A DNA stretch of 64,000 nucleotides from Bacillota bacterium. GTDB taxonomy: Bacteria > Bacillota > Negativicutes > CTSoil-072. The first letter of the stretch is position 1. Each line of letters opens with the position of its first letter. The position numbers were made by a program, and so were the translations under genes. The stretch lies in assembly GCA_017889545.1 (NCBI GenBank), contig JAGFZV010000004.1, positions 1 through 64,000 of the forward strand, read 5' to 3'. Under the pieces are notes generated by a model. The model had not been told where the DNA came from. It made no database searches and was given only the letters and a program-made list of their open reading frames with translations. Shown here in pieces: positions 1 to 7,934 of this stretch.

Positions 1-1
1 A

Positions 2-802
2 ACATTTATAACAAGTTATTTCCGGCATATTTCGGAAGCTTTTTTGCCTACATATGCTTCAATCATATTGGCGCTGCAGTTATCTGGGGTTGATATGACC
101 GCTTTCGTACTCAGCATGCTGCCCATGGCAGCGGTCTTGTTTTTATTGGGCTATTTTCTTTATGTAAAAAAAATACCGGTAAATACCGGATTGCCGCATT
201 CTACTGATAAAGCATCGCATGCGAAAAATTTTGTACGCAGTATATGGACGATCATGGCCATCATTGCGATAATATTAGTTTTTAAACTCCAGGTACATGT
301 TGCGGTCGGTCTGATCATTATACTTAACTTTATCATTGACAAGTTTACCTGGCGCGAAATACGACCCATGTTTATCAGTGCGTTTGAATCCAAATTGATA
401 TTGAGCACCATCGTAATTATGATGTTTAAGGATATTCTGACGTATACCGGGGTAATCAACAGGCTGCCCGAAACTTTGGCCGTCCTGCCGGTTCCGCCGG
501 TCATAATTTTCGCACTGGTTTTCTTGTTCGGAACAATCATTGCAGGCATTCAAGCAATTATTGCGTTAGGAATACCGTTAGCGTTTGCCGCGATGCCCAA
601 CGGAGGGGCAGCCTTAATGGTATTGCTGATGTCCATGTCATATATAGCAATGCAGGTTTCGCCCACGCACATTTGTCTGGCGCTGGTAACCGAAAGTTTT
701 GGAACATCGTTCCTCGATTTAGTCAAACGGACTGTACCGGTCATGCTCTGGTTTTTGGTTATACTTTCCGGGTATAGTTATGTACTGTACTTATTTCAAT
801 AG
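2..802 (+). CDS. DUF401 family membrane permease, C-terminal part (5' end outside window)
   Basis: The reading frame is open from base 2 with no stop before the track's TTG at 44, so this is the tail of a longer gene and that TTG is probably an internal Leu codon. The 252 residues shown hold several hydrophobic segments and end with a pattern typical of DUF401 (PF04165): a PTHICL motif followed by a GTSF segment and a last membrane helix. DUF401 proteins are predicted polytopic inner-membrane transport proteins of about 400 residues with no established substrate. A TauE/SafE permease follows 90 bases downstream on the same strand, so the two may be co-transcribed. Family call from memory of the C-terminal motif; substrate unknown. 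Confidence 0.7.
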   Translation, partial: TFITSYFRHISEAFLPTYASIILALQLSGVDMTAFVLSMLPMAAVLFLLGYFLYVKKIPVNTGLPHSTDKASHAKNFVRSIWTIMAIIAIILVFKLQVHVAVGLIIILNFIIDKFTWREIRPMFISAFESKLILSTIVIMMFKDILTYTGVINRLPETLAVLPVPPVIIFALVFLFGTIIAGIQAIIALGIPLAFAAMPNGGAALMVLLMSMSYIAMQVSPTHICLALVTESFGTSFLDLVKRTVPVMLWFLVILSGYSYVLYLFQ

Positions 803-892
803 CATGATCATTGATTATGATTCATTGAATTATACGAACCAAATCTTTTTCTTAATTAGCTTTTCAAGAAATTAAGATAAGAGGTGTTAAAA

Positions 893-1630
893 ATGGATTT
901 GATTGTAATTCAATATTTAGTCTTGGTTCCTGTTACATTGGCGACTTCAATCATTACACTATTCACAGGGTTCGGGGTAGGCACTATCATGATGCCCGTC
1001 ATGGCATTGTTTTTTGACGTTAAAGTGGCTATCTTTCTGGCAGCGATTGTCCATTTTTTTAATAACGTATCCAGGTTAGCCCTATATCGGTCAGAAATTA
1101 ATTGGCAAATTATCAAGAGGTTTGGCGTAGTCAGTATTATAGGGGCTTTTGTTGGTTCCTTTGCACAGATTTATCTTGACAGCAACTGGCTCAAAACGGG
1201 AGTCGGATTGTTTTTGGTAATCTATTCGATTTTGACCTTGTCCCCTGGGAAGGTAAATCTTCAATTGCCCCGGAGCATCGATTTCATAGGCGGATTTCTG
1301 TCTGGTCTGGTTGGTGGTTTGATTGGCAATCAAGGAGCAATTCGTTCCGTGTATTTATTGAGATACGGGTTGCAAAAACAGGAGCTTGTCGTATCTGCTG
1401 CGCTCATTGCCGTGATTATCGATTCAACAAGAATACCGGTTTATGCATATTCCAACTTTCAATACTTGCAAGATAACATTCTGCTTTTATCTACTGTCGT
1501 AGCATCGGCGATCCTGGGCACTGTCGTGGGGAGCAGACTATTGCCGAAAGTTTCATATGACCTGTTTAAAAGGATCATACTAATCGGAGTCCTGATTCTT
1601 GGGACGCTGATGATGTTTCGAATTATTTAG
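893..1630 (+). CDS. TauE/SafE family permease
   Basis: A 245-residue, very hydrophobic protein with about eight membrane segments in two halves. The N-terminal GFGVGTIMMPV stretch and the mid-protein GLVGGLIGNQGAIR stretch are the two Gly-rich repeats expected in TauE/SafE (sulfite or organosulfonate exporter-like) permeases. The track starts at GTG 884, but ATG 893 is preferred because it follows a GAGGTG ribosome site at normal spacing. It lies just after the DUF401 gene and upstream of an arylsulfatase, which would suit export of a sulfur oxyanion. The family also carries unrelated substrates, so this is only suggestive. Confidence 0.8.
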   Translation: MDLIVIQYLVLVPVTLATSIITLFTGFGVGTIMMPVMALFFDVKVAIFLAAIVHFFNNVSRLALYRSEINWQIIKRFGVVSIIGAFVGSFAQIYLDSNWLKTGVGLFLVIYSILTLSPGKVNLQLPRSIDFIGGFLSGLVGGLIGNQGAIRSVYLLRYGLQKQELVVSAALIAVIIDSTRIPVYAYSNFQYLQDNILLLSTVVASAILGTVVGSRLLPKVSYDLFKRIILIGVLILGTLMMFRII

Positions 1631-1681
1631 CGTCCTTATCTGTCCCGTGCCCCAGAGGATAGCGGTATGTAGCGTCACCGA

Positions 1682-1709
1682 TGACAAAGGGGACGTTCCT
1701 TTTTTGTCA
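1682..1709 (+). repeat. REP-like palindromic element, solitary copy
   Basis: Imperfect palindrome of the form TGACAAA-GGGGACG-TTCC-TTTTTTGTCA. In the opposite orientation it matches the core of the three direct repeats at 2022-2142 (TTGACAAAAAAGGAACGTCC). It sits just after the TauE permease stop and could also act as a transcript-end hairpin. Confidence 0.7.
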
Positions 1710-1870
1710 CTAGATTGTTTCTTTAGTAGCTATCGGAAATGCTTTTCAGTCGATATACAGTAGATCCTGCGCTTGAATTGGAATTGATTGTGAGGAGTGG
1801 ATACGTTTATACCAGACATAAGCAAATGATATTTTGAGATTTCAGGAAGATTTAGTTTCCAGATGAAGAA

Positions 1871-2006
1871 ATACCTCTAAGGACGATCATTTGTACTAAT
1901 GGGAGTGAATTGCACGAGATTAGTATAAAGGCAAAACAGAAAATATTCTATGCTGAGAAAGTTGAAAAAGAGGGATTATCTATTCGCAATTTAGAGAACG
2001 ATTGCT
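1871..2006 (+). pseudogene. possible remnant of a REP-associated (Y1/RAYT) transposase C-terminus
   Basis: One frame stays open here without a start codon and encodes a basic peptide containing KVEKEGLSIRNLE. This resembles the C-terminal helix-turn-helix tail of Y1-type REP-associated transposases (pattern: KL..GLS.RQ.ERLTG). The match stops where the repeat array begins. Upstream frames are broken by many stops, so any gene is dead. The call is weak and rests mainly on this short motif and on the adjacent REP-like repeats. Confidence 0.3.
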
Positions 2007-2021
2007 ATTTTTCAAGATGCA

Positions 2022-2142
2022 TAGGGAAAGTTGACAAAAAAGGAACGTCCCTCGTTATATCTCAGATGCATAGGGAAAGTTGACAAAAAAGGAACGTCCC
2101 TGCGTCATTCTTAGGGAAAGTTGACAAAAAAGGAACGTCCCT
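2022..2142 (+). repeat. three direct copies of a ~31-bp REP-like repeat
   Basis: The unit TAGGGAAAGTTGACAAAAAA followed by GGAACGTCCCT occurs at 2022-2052, 2071-2101 and 2112-2142. Copies 1 and 2 share the extra left flank GATGCA; copies 2 and 3 share the right flank GCGTCATTCTTA. Related palindromes lie at 1682-1709 and 5105-5134, all centred on a GGGACGTYCC-like core. The arrangement looks like a clustered REP/BIME-type family. Confidence 0.85.
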
Positions 2143-2309
2143 GCGTCATTCTTACTCGTATGGCAATTGAAACATGCTTTTGGGCATTGTTCGAAGTGAA
2201 AAATGGCGATCATTTTCTCACCTATGATTAGTCTGAAAATAAAAAAAATATAGACAAGTTCTAAGTTGGATAGAAGGATTTGTATAAAATTAACAGAATG
2301 TTTTAAGTA

Positions 2310-2468
2310 ATGAAAAAACACGCTTCGGAGCTGAGCAAAATGAAGAATAGGGTCGGGAAAACTTTATTACCGCTGGCATGGGTTATGCTGTGCTTGGGTA
2401 TGGTTTTCTGTACTTTCCAACCCAGTGCTGATGAAGGAACTTTTACAAAAAACCGGCATTGGCATTGA
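2310..2468 (+). CDS. hypothetical 52-residue peptide with one membrane segment
   Basis: A short frame starting at ATG 2310 (alternative ATG 2340) with basic N-terminal residues followed by a hydrophobic stretch (LLPLAWVMLCLGMVFC) and a short polar tail. It ends just before the arylsulfatase ribosome site. No good Shine-Dalgarno precedes either ATG, and I recognise no family. It may be a decayed signal or membrane segment from an earlier arrangement of the sulfatase locus, or chance. Confidence 0.25.
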   Translation: MKKHASELSKMKNRVGKTLLPLAWVMLCLGMVFCTFQPSADEGTFTKNRHWH

Positions 2469-2503
2469 CAATAAGTATGCAAAATCTAAAGGAGGTAGTT
2501 ACC

Positions 2504-4891
2504 TTGTCAACTCTCAAAACTTATTTGGATGGAACCCCCTTCAATGGTGTAATTGGACGAACAGTACCGGAATCCAGTCCTGCCTGGCCGGAACCTGTAA
2601 GGCCGCCTGATGGGGCGCCGAATGTGATTTTTTTGGTTTTAGACGATGTCGGCTATGGTCAACTGTCCTGTTTCGGTGGTTTGGTTGAGACCCCTGTCAT
2701 AAATAAAATAGCCGATAATGGACTGCGGTATACGAACATGCATACGGCGGCACTTTGCGCTCCTTCCCGGGGCTGCATCCTGACCGGACGGAACCATCAC
2801 AATCTTGGCCTGGCCTCAATTGGAGAAATGTCGACAGGCTACCCCGGCTACAATGGAATTCTGCCCTTTGACAGAGCAATGCTCGGTGAAATCCTTGTGC
2901 AGAAGGGCTATAGTACCTTTGCCGTTGGTAAATGGCACCTAACGCCGACGGAACACTCAACTGCTGCCGGACCCTATGACCGATGGCCGTTAGGCCGCGG
3001 TTTCGAGCGCTACTACGGCTTTTTGGGGGGAGAAACCAGCCAATGGTATCCGGAGCTCGTGTATGACAATCATTTTGTAGAACAGCCTGCTACACCAGAA
3101 GAAGGCTATCATCTCAGCATCGATTTAGCGGATAAAGCGATAGAGTTTATTCAGGATGCACATGTTAATGCACCGGATAAACCATTCTTCCTGTATTATT
3201 CAACGGGAGCCGGGCATGCGCCTCATCATGTACCGAAAGAGTGGGCGGATAAGTACAAAGGCAAATTCGACATGGGCTGGGATGAATACCGCAAGATTGT
3301 CCATGCCCGACAATTAGAAATGGGTATTATTCCTCCGGGAACCGAGTTATCTGCCCATGACCCGGATGTGCCGGTATGGGACAGCCTGTCGGCGGAAGAA
3401 AAGCGTCTGTATGCAAGAATGATGGAAGTCTACGCCGGGTTTGTCAGCTTCACGGATTACCATTTCGGCCGCGTCATCAGTTTCTTGGAAGCAACAGGCG
3501 AGATGGACAACACCTTGATCATTGTCATTTCGGATAATGGCGCCAGTGCGGAAGGCGGCCCTACCGGTTCCGTCAACTCGAATCTCTTTTATAACAACGT
3601 TCCGGAAGATTTGGAGACAAACTTGAAATTCATTGATGCGCTTGGCGGTCCTGAGACGAACAACCATTATGCCTGGGGGTGGGCGAATGCGGGCGACGCG
3701 CCTTTCCGGCGTTGGAAACGCGAAACCTACCGAGGCGGTACGACGGATCCGTGTATTGTGAGTTGGCCGAAGGTCATTACGGGCAGCGGCGAAATACGGA
3801 TGCAATATGGCCATGTGATTGATTTTGTACCTACGGTTTTGGAAGCAATCGGCGTGCAAGCGCCTGAGACCATCCGCGGCGTCACCCAAAAACCGTTCGA
3901 CGGAGTCAGCTTTGCCCATACTTTTAACCAAGCGGATGCGCCTACGCTCCATCATACCCAATATTTTGAGATATTCGGGCATCGCTCAATTTATCATGAC
4001 GGCTGGCGAGCAGTTTGCCCATGGCCTGGCCCGAGTTTGACGGAGGGCGCGAAGAAAAACCGGAAATTTGGTGATATTATTGATAATAAGATCCTCAGCG
4101 ATATGGAGGCCCATGACTGGGAATTGTACCATGTTGATGAAGATTATTCGGAAACCAAAAACTTGGCGGCCGAGCGTCCCGACAAATTAATTGAGATGAT
4201 TGGCCGTTGGTGGACAGAGGCAGGCAAAAACAATGTTCTCCCGATTGACAGCTCTACATTAGTAAGACTTTGTGCAGAACGTCCGACGATTGCCAGACCG
4301 CGCAGCAAAATGGTGTATTATCCGGGTGGTTCGCCGGTCCCATTTATTGCGGCACCCAAAGTTTATAACAAGCCGTTCAGCATCACGGCCGACGCTGTAA
4401 TCCCTCCGGGCGGCGCTGAGGGAATTTTGCTTTCCCATGGCGGAAGGGACGGTGGTTACACGTTCTTTGTGAAAGAGAAGAAGCTGCATTTTATTTACAA
4501 TTATCTGGGACGAGATATCTTCAAGCTAACTTCAAATGAAGAAATTCCGGAAGGCGAAGTTTTGCTGCGCTATGAATTCGAACCCACCGGCAAACCGAAT
4601 CCAGCAGAAGGGAAAGGTGTTCCTGCCAACGGACAGCTTTACATCAATGGGAAACTTGTGGCGGCCATCCAGATGCCGCATACCGTACCGACTCTTTTTC
4701 ATACCGTACCGACTCTTTTTGGCTCTGAGGGATTGACCTGCGGTTATGAAGGAGGATCGGAAGTTGCGCCGGATGAATACCGTGGAAGCTTTAAGTTTAC
4801 CGGGCTGCTTAAACAGGTTGAACTGGAAATTTCCGGGGAAATGCTTCCGGACACAGAAACTGATCTGATGATTGCGCTCAAACGACAGTAA
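2504..4891 (+). CDS. type I arylsulfatase
   Basis: Hydrolyses sulfate esters using a formylglycine made from an active-site Cys. That site is CAPSRGCILTGR, with Cys at about residue 85 of 795. Metal and sulfate ligands are visible as LDDVGYG near the N-terminus, GKWHL, the GHAPHH stretch and ISDNGAS in mid-protein. The C-terminal ~180 residues form the extra domain found in long AtsA-type enzymes. Start chosen at TTG 2504 because AAGGAGGT lies 7 bases upstream; the track start at 2459 has no such site. No signal peptide is evident, so it may act in the cytoplasm. No sulfatase-maturating radical SAM enzyme lies in the window. Near the C-terminus a 7-residue segment is tandemly duplicated (HTVPTLFHTVPTLF). 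Confidence 0.92.
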   Translation: MSTLKTYLDGTPFNGVIGRTVPESSPAWPEPVRPPDGAPNVIFLVLDDVGYGQLSCFGGLVETPVINKIADNGLRYTNMHTAALCAPSRGCILTGRNHHNLGLASIGEMSTGYPGYNGILPFDRAMLGEILVQKGYSTFAVGKWHLTPTEHSTAAGPYDRWPLGRGFERYYGFLGGETSQWYPELVYDNHFVEQPATPEEGYHLSIDLADKAIEFIQDAHVNAPDKPFFLYYSTGAGHAPHHVPKEWADKYKGKFDMGWDEYRKIVHARQLEMGIIPPGTELSAHDPDVPVWDSLSAEEKRLYARMMEVYAGFVSFTDYHFGRVISFLEATGEMDNTLIIVISDNGASAEGGPTGSVNSNLFYNNVPEDLETNLKFIDALGGPETNNHYAWGWANAGDAPFRRWKRETYRGGTTDPCIVSWPKVITGSGEIRMQYGHVIDFVPTVLEAIGVQAPETIRGVTQKPFDGVSFAHTFNQADAPTLHHTQYFEIFGHRSIYHDGWRAVCPWPGPSLTEGAKKNRKFGDIIDNKILSDMEAHDWELYHVDEDYSETKNLAAERPDKLIEMIGRWWTEAGKNNVLPIDSSTLVRLCAERPTIARPRSKMVYYPGGSPVPFIAAPKVYNKPFSITADAVIPPGGAEGILLSHGGRDGGYTFFVKEKKLHFIYNYLGRDIFKLTSNEEIPEGEVLLRYEFEPTGKPNPAEGKGVPANGQLYINGKLVAAIQMPHTVPTLFHTVPTLFGSEGLTCGYEGGSEVAPDEYRGSFKFTGLLKQVELEISGEMLPDTETDLMIALKRQ
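4679..4720 (+). repeat. 21-bp perfect tandem duplication inside the arylsulfatase gene
   Basis: The unit CATACCGTACCGACTCTTTT plus T occurs twice in a row (4679-4699 and 4700-4720), keeping frame and doubling HTVPTLF in the protein. The two copies are identical, so the duplication is probably recent. Confidence 0.9.
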
Positions 4892-4968
4892 AAATAGGGG
4901 TTAAAGTTCCTGTGCGGTGAAGCGGAGTAGAATTAGAATACGGAAAATCGGAGAACTTTAGAAAGAAA

Positions 4969-5019
4969 GACTCTGTTCGTAACCCGTGTTGCTATTCAAT
5001 ACCGGTTGCGAACAGAGTC
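4969..5019 (+). terminator. hairpin after the arylsulfatase gene
   Basis: Arms GACTCTGTTCG and CGAACAGAGTC form a perfect 11-bp stem around a 29-base loop. There is no T-run, so it may be a weak terminator or mRNA-end structure. Confidence 0.45.
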
Positions 5020-5032
5020 GCAAGAAAAGGGG

Positions 5033-5074
5033 GGCTGTCCGAAACAGGTATTTAAAACCTATTTTGAGACAGCC
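5033..5074 (+). repeat. inverted repeat (GGCTGTC / GACAGCC)
   Basis: A 7-bp outer stem with an inner AGGT/ACCT pairing. It resembles the GGCTGTC inverted ends common around insertion sequences and terminators in Firmicutes. No transposase gene is next to it. Confidence 0.4.
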
Positions 5075-5104
5075 ACTTGAAAAATTCGGCTCTGAGGTGT
5101 GAAA

Positions 5105-5134
5105 AAAGACGCAGGGGACGTCCCCTGCGTCTTT
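5105..5134 (+). repeat. perfect 30-bp palindrome, REP family member
   Basis: AAAGACGCAGGGGACGTCCC followed by its mirror is a perfect palindrome centred on GGGACGTCCC. It shares the core and the GCGTC flank with the 2.0-2.15 kb repeats. Confidence 0.8.
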
Positions 5135-5348
5135 CTCTGCTGCTTCTTCATTACGGGTTACCCTTCGGTAAAAACAGGTTCGGAAATTTGATGAATGCAT
5201 GCAGAAAAAGTTTGCGAGAAAGCATGATTTTTAATATTTGACGAAGAAGATATAACTGTTAAGAGATGAAATGTTGTATCTGATTCTATCTTGATTTTCT
5301 CAACGATTTCGGCGACATTTTCGTTTAGCAGGGAAGAGGAGGTGTACT

Positions 5349-5645
5349 ATGAAATTGAAAATTACCCCAAAAGCGCAAAAAATTATTGCTGACCAAGGCA
5401 ACAACGTGATTGTTAAATTAGAAGGACATGTGTGCTATGGCTGAGGCGGAGCTCAGTCAAGAGACATCCCATCCGTGCGATGGGGCATGCCGGAAGCACT
5501 CGAGATCGATAAATACGAAAAAATGGACATTGGCGGAACATCTGTCTATGTTCAGAATGGAATCAAAATTACCGCCAGCACCAGAATTGACGCAGTGACC
5601 GGAGGAGCGGGCACCAAACTCTTTCTTTTGGGATTCGCAGGGTAA
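5349..5645 (+). CDS. CC/Se-motif (HesB-like) family selenoprotein, UGA read as Sec
   Basis: Starts at ATG 5349 after a strong AGGAGGTG site and runs 98 codons to TAA 5643, with one in-frame TGA at 5442 (codon 32). The surrounding peptide, HVCYG-U-GGAQSRD, has a CxxU pattern and a conserved-looking PSVRWGMP block after it. This layout matches the small redox family annotated as CC/Se motif (seleno)proteins, where Sec or Cys occupies this position. The reading frame stays clean and protein-like after the TGA (DIGGTSVYVQNGIKI), and a candidate bacterial SECIS hairpin follows. The ORF track misses the gene because it stops at TGA. A ferredoxin-like DUF362 gene follows 25 bases later, so they are probably one operon. 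selA, selB, selC and selD are not in the window. Confidence 0.8.
5465..5489 (+). promoter_or_regulatory. candidate bacterial SECIS element
   Basis: Downstream of the in-frame TGA, CCCATC pairs with GATGGG around a five-base loop CGTGC. CAT/ATG extends the stem across a small bulge. The loop begins 29 bases after the TGA and carries G at its second position, within the known spacing and loop rules for bacterial SECIS hairpins. Confidence 0.65.
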
Positions 5646-5670
5646 ATTCATTCGAAAGCAGGGGAGATGA

Positions 5671-6747
5671 ATGACAGCTAAGGTTTATTATGTTAAGTTG
5701 GAAAATGGAGCATCCGCGAACCAGCAGGCGGAGGCAATAAGCAAGTTATATGAGAGCATAGAGGCGAACTCGATTGTTCATAAGAATGATTTTGTGGCGA
5801 TTAAGTTTCATGTTGGCGAAGGGACAAACGTAACCAGAATCAAGCCCGAAGTTATTCGTCAATTGGTCAAAAACGTGGAAGAGAACGACGGATTACCATT
5901 CTTAGTTGAAACATCAACTTTATATAAAGGGGAAAGACATAATGCCGTGCAGCATTTGATGCAGGCGCATCGGCAGGGATTTGGCATCGATAATATCGGG
6001 GCCCCCTTTATCATGGTTGATGGACTTCTAGGTAATACGGAACTCGCAGTTGCGATCCATGGGGAGATTCATCAGACGGTAAATGTGGCAAGAGAGATTA
6101 AAAGTGCGGATGTGCTTTTTGTCGTTTCTCATGCGACCGGCTGCATTTCAACGGGTTTGGCTGCCTGTATAAAAAATCTTGGTATGGGTTTAGCCAGCCG
6201 CAAAGGAAAAAGAAGACAGCACTCTGCTGTGTTGCCGGTAATTAATACTGAGGAATGCGTCAATTGTCAAAAGTGCAGTAAATGGTGTCCGGCCGAAGCG
6301 ATTATTGACCAAAATGGAAAAGCGTATATTGTTCCTGAAAAATGTATAGGTTGTGGCGAGTGCATAGCGACATGCCGTTTTGATGCAGTCAAATATGATT
6401 TTGGTACGGATCAGGGTTATCTCCAAAAAAGTATGGCGGAGCATGCCTGCGGAGCTGTAATTGATAAGCCCGGAAAGTGCCTATATTTTAATGTTTTAAC
6501 TGACATGACTCAGCATTGTGATTGTCTATTAAAATGTCCCGGAGAAAAATTGATCCCCGATTTAGGGATCTTAGCATCCGTTGATCCTGTTGCAATTGAC
6601 CAAGCAACACATGACTTAACAACAGAAGCGTATGGCAGCGGTTTGGGTCAGTTAGCTTTTCCAGAAAAGAATGGCATGACCCAGATTGAGCATGCGGAAA
6701 AAATCGGTATGGGAACGCGTCAATATAAATTAATAGAAATCAGTTAG
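5671..6747 (+). CDS. DUF362 domain protein with two 4Fe-4S ferredoxin motifs
   Basis: A 358-residue cytoplasmic protein. The first ~180 residues carry the DUF362 domain; the middle holds two ferredoxin clusters, CVNCQKCSKWCP and CIGCGECIATC; the end returns to the DUF362 fold (DPVAIDQAT). Such proteins are common in anaerobes and are presumed electron carriers or iron-sulfur enzymes; the reaction is unknown. It begins 25 bases after the selenoprotein gene with an AGGGGAG site, suggesting joint expression and perhaps a redox partnership. Confidence 0.88.
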   Translation: MTAKVYYVKLENGASANQQAEAISKLYESIEANSIVHKNDFVAIKFHVGEGTNVTRIKPEVIRQLVKNVEENDGLPFLVETSTLYKGERHNAVQHLMQAHRQGFGIDNIGAPFIMVDGLLGNTELAVAIHGEIHQTVNVAREIKSADVLFVVSHATGCISTGLAACIKNLGMGLASRKGKRRQHSAVLPVINTEECVNCQKCSKWCPAEAIIDQNGKAYIVPEKCIGCGECIATCRFDAVKYDFGTDQGYLQKSMAEHACGAVIDKPGKCLYFNVLTDMTQHCDCLLKCPGEKLIPDLGILASVDPVAIDQATHDLTTEAYGSGLGQLAFPEKNGMTQIEHAEKIGMGTRQYKLIEIS

Positions 6748-6767
6748 ACAAAGGACGAAATTATTTT

Positions 6768-6881
6768 GACAAACCGAATTTTTTTTCGTATACCCAGCGC
6801 ATTGCCAAATTAATGGGGCGGCTTTCGGAAGAAGAACAAGAAAAACTTATTAGTTTATTGAAAAAAATTGTTGATGAGTAA
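6768..6881 (+). pseudogene. possible C-terminal remnant of a MarR-type regulator
   Basis: A start-less frame ending at TAA 6879 encodes QRIAKLMGRLSEEEQEKLI followed by SLLKKIVDE. This resembles the C-terminal dimerisation helix of MarR-family regulators. No helix-turn-helix part remains, so if real it is a fragment. Short and unconfirmed. Confidence 0.3.
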
Positions 6882-6902
6882 GTGTAATTGCGAAGGGATA
6901 AA

Positions 6903-7336
6903 ATGGAAGAATTTCAAAAAATATTAGGACCATTTGATGGATCTGAACCGGCAAAGAGAGGTTTAAAGCGGGCAATTTATTTGGCTGAGCGTTGTGGACA
7001 AAATTGGGTATACTGTTGTTTGTTCTCAATTTGAACAAAAAAATGGCGGCACTTGAGCAAGTGGGTACAGGTGATTATGTGCCCAATGAATTCAAAGAAG
7101 AAGGCTATCGTATGCTGGCAGTTGAAATACACAAGATGCTCAAAGAACTAGAGCCGGAAAATATCGTTACAATCGGACACCCTTCAGAGGTGATTATTGA
7201 TACCTGTAAAGAGGGTCGGTATCATCTTATCGTTATGGGCAGCAGAGGTGTGGCCAATATGCAACAGCTTTTCATGGGAAGTGTGAACAGATAGGTGCTC
7301 TATCATGCAAACTGTCCAGTAATGATCACTCGCTGA
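6903..7336 (+). pseudogene. universal stress protein, frameshifted and nonsense-mutated
   Basis: The start is good (AAGGGA then ATG 6903) and the first ~31 residues read as a UspA domain (PFDGSEPAKRGLKRA). Around 6990 the homology moves to another frame (LGILLFVLNLNKK). It continues through the nucleotide-binding signature LIVMGSRG and FMGSV, meets TAG at 7292, then resumes as VLYHANCPVMITR. Two lesions in one gene argue for genuine decay rather than a single sequencing error. An intact USP lies at 49867. Confidence 0.8.
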
Positions 7337-7360
7337 AAAAGAAACCGGACTACTATCTCT

Positions 7361-7383
7361 TCTGCATAAAATTGCAGATTTTT
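7361..7383 (+). terminator. rho-independent terminator
   Basis: TCTGCA and TGCAGA pair around a six-base loop, followed by TTTTT. It closes the stretch running from the selenoprotein through the decayed USP gene. Confidence 0.65.
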
Positions 7384-7934
7384 AATAACCGTTTTGCGCG
7401 GCGTTGCCAGGGTATAGCACCTTATAATTTGGTTCGTTATTTTTTTGTCATACTTTTGGGGATAATGACATAGAACTTCAAAACCTCGATATAGATTAGT
7501 TAAAACAAAATAAAAAATGAGAAAATTGGATGAAATGAGAGTAAATAAGATAAAAAGGTGTTAAAGTGATCAAAAACAAAGATATTTGACAATTTGTATT
7601 TTTTTTAAAATATAGATATAATAAATGCATCAACTGGTAATAACCAGCATATCAGTTACTGCCTTCATTCTTATAATGCCAATCCAGAGTAGAGTATTAA
7701 TTTCCTTGAAGTTAATTCGGTAAGCTAGCACGATAAATTCAATTTATAACTAAGTTTTCAAGATGTTTTTTAGCAACAAAGCGGAATTTACAGAAACTTA
7801 GATGCAAAGAACTTCAGCGATCAGCAAATGGGGTGAAGCTCAATATTGAAATAGGGTAAAAAGACTAAGCTTACGATCAGGGATCACAATAAAAAAATAA
7901 CATAAATAAAGCAATACTTAGGAGGGAAATGTAT
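7384..7934 (+). other. 550-bp AT-rich gap with a possible promoter
   Basis: No convincing gene. A TTGACA at 7586-7591 is followed after 19 bases by TATAGA, and a CTGGTAATAACCAG dyad lies just downstream near 7634. These would suit a regulated promoter for the phosphodiesterase gene with a long leader. No riboswitch fold was recognised. Confidence 0.4.

Noticed and set aside
2022-2142. CRISPR array
   Set aside because: Only three repeats with spacers of 18 and 10 bases, parts of which are themselves repeated; better explained as REP-like elements.
2425-2610. 61-residue ORF overlapping the arylsulfatase start
   Set aside because: Out of frame with the sulfatase and overlaps its clear ribosome site.
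3347-3982. 211-residue minus-strand ORF inside the arylsulfatase gene
   Set aside because: It is antisense to a gene with clear family motifs, lacks a ribosome site and has a composition expected from the opposite strand.
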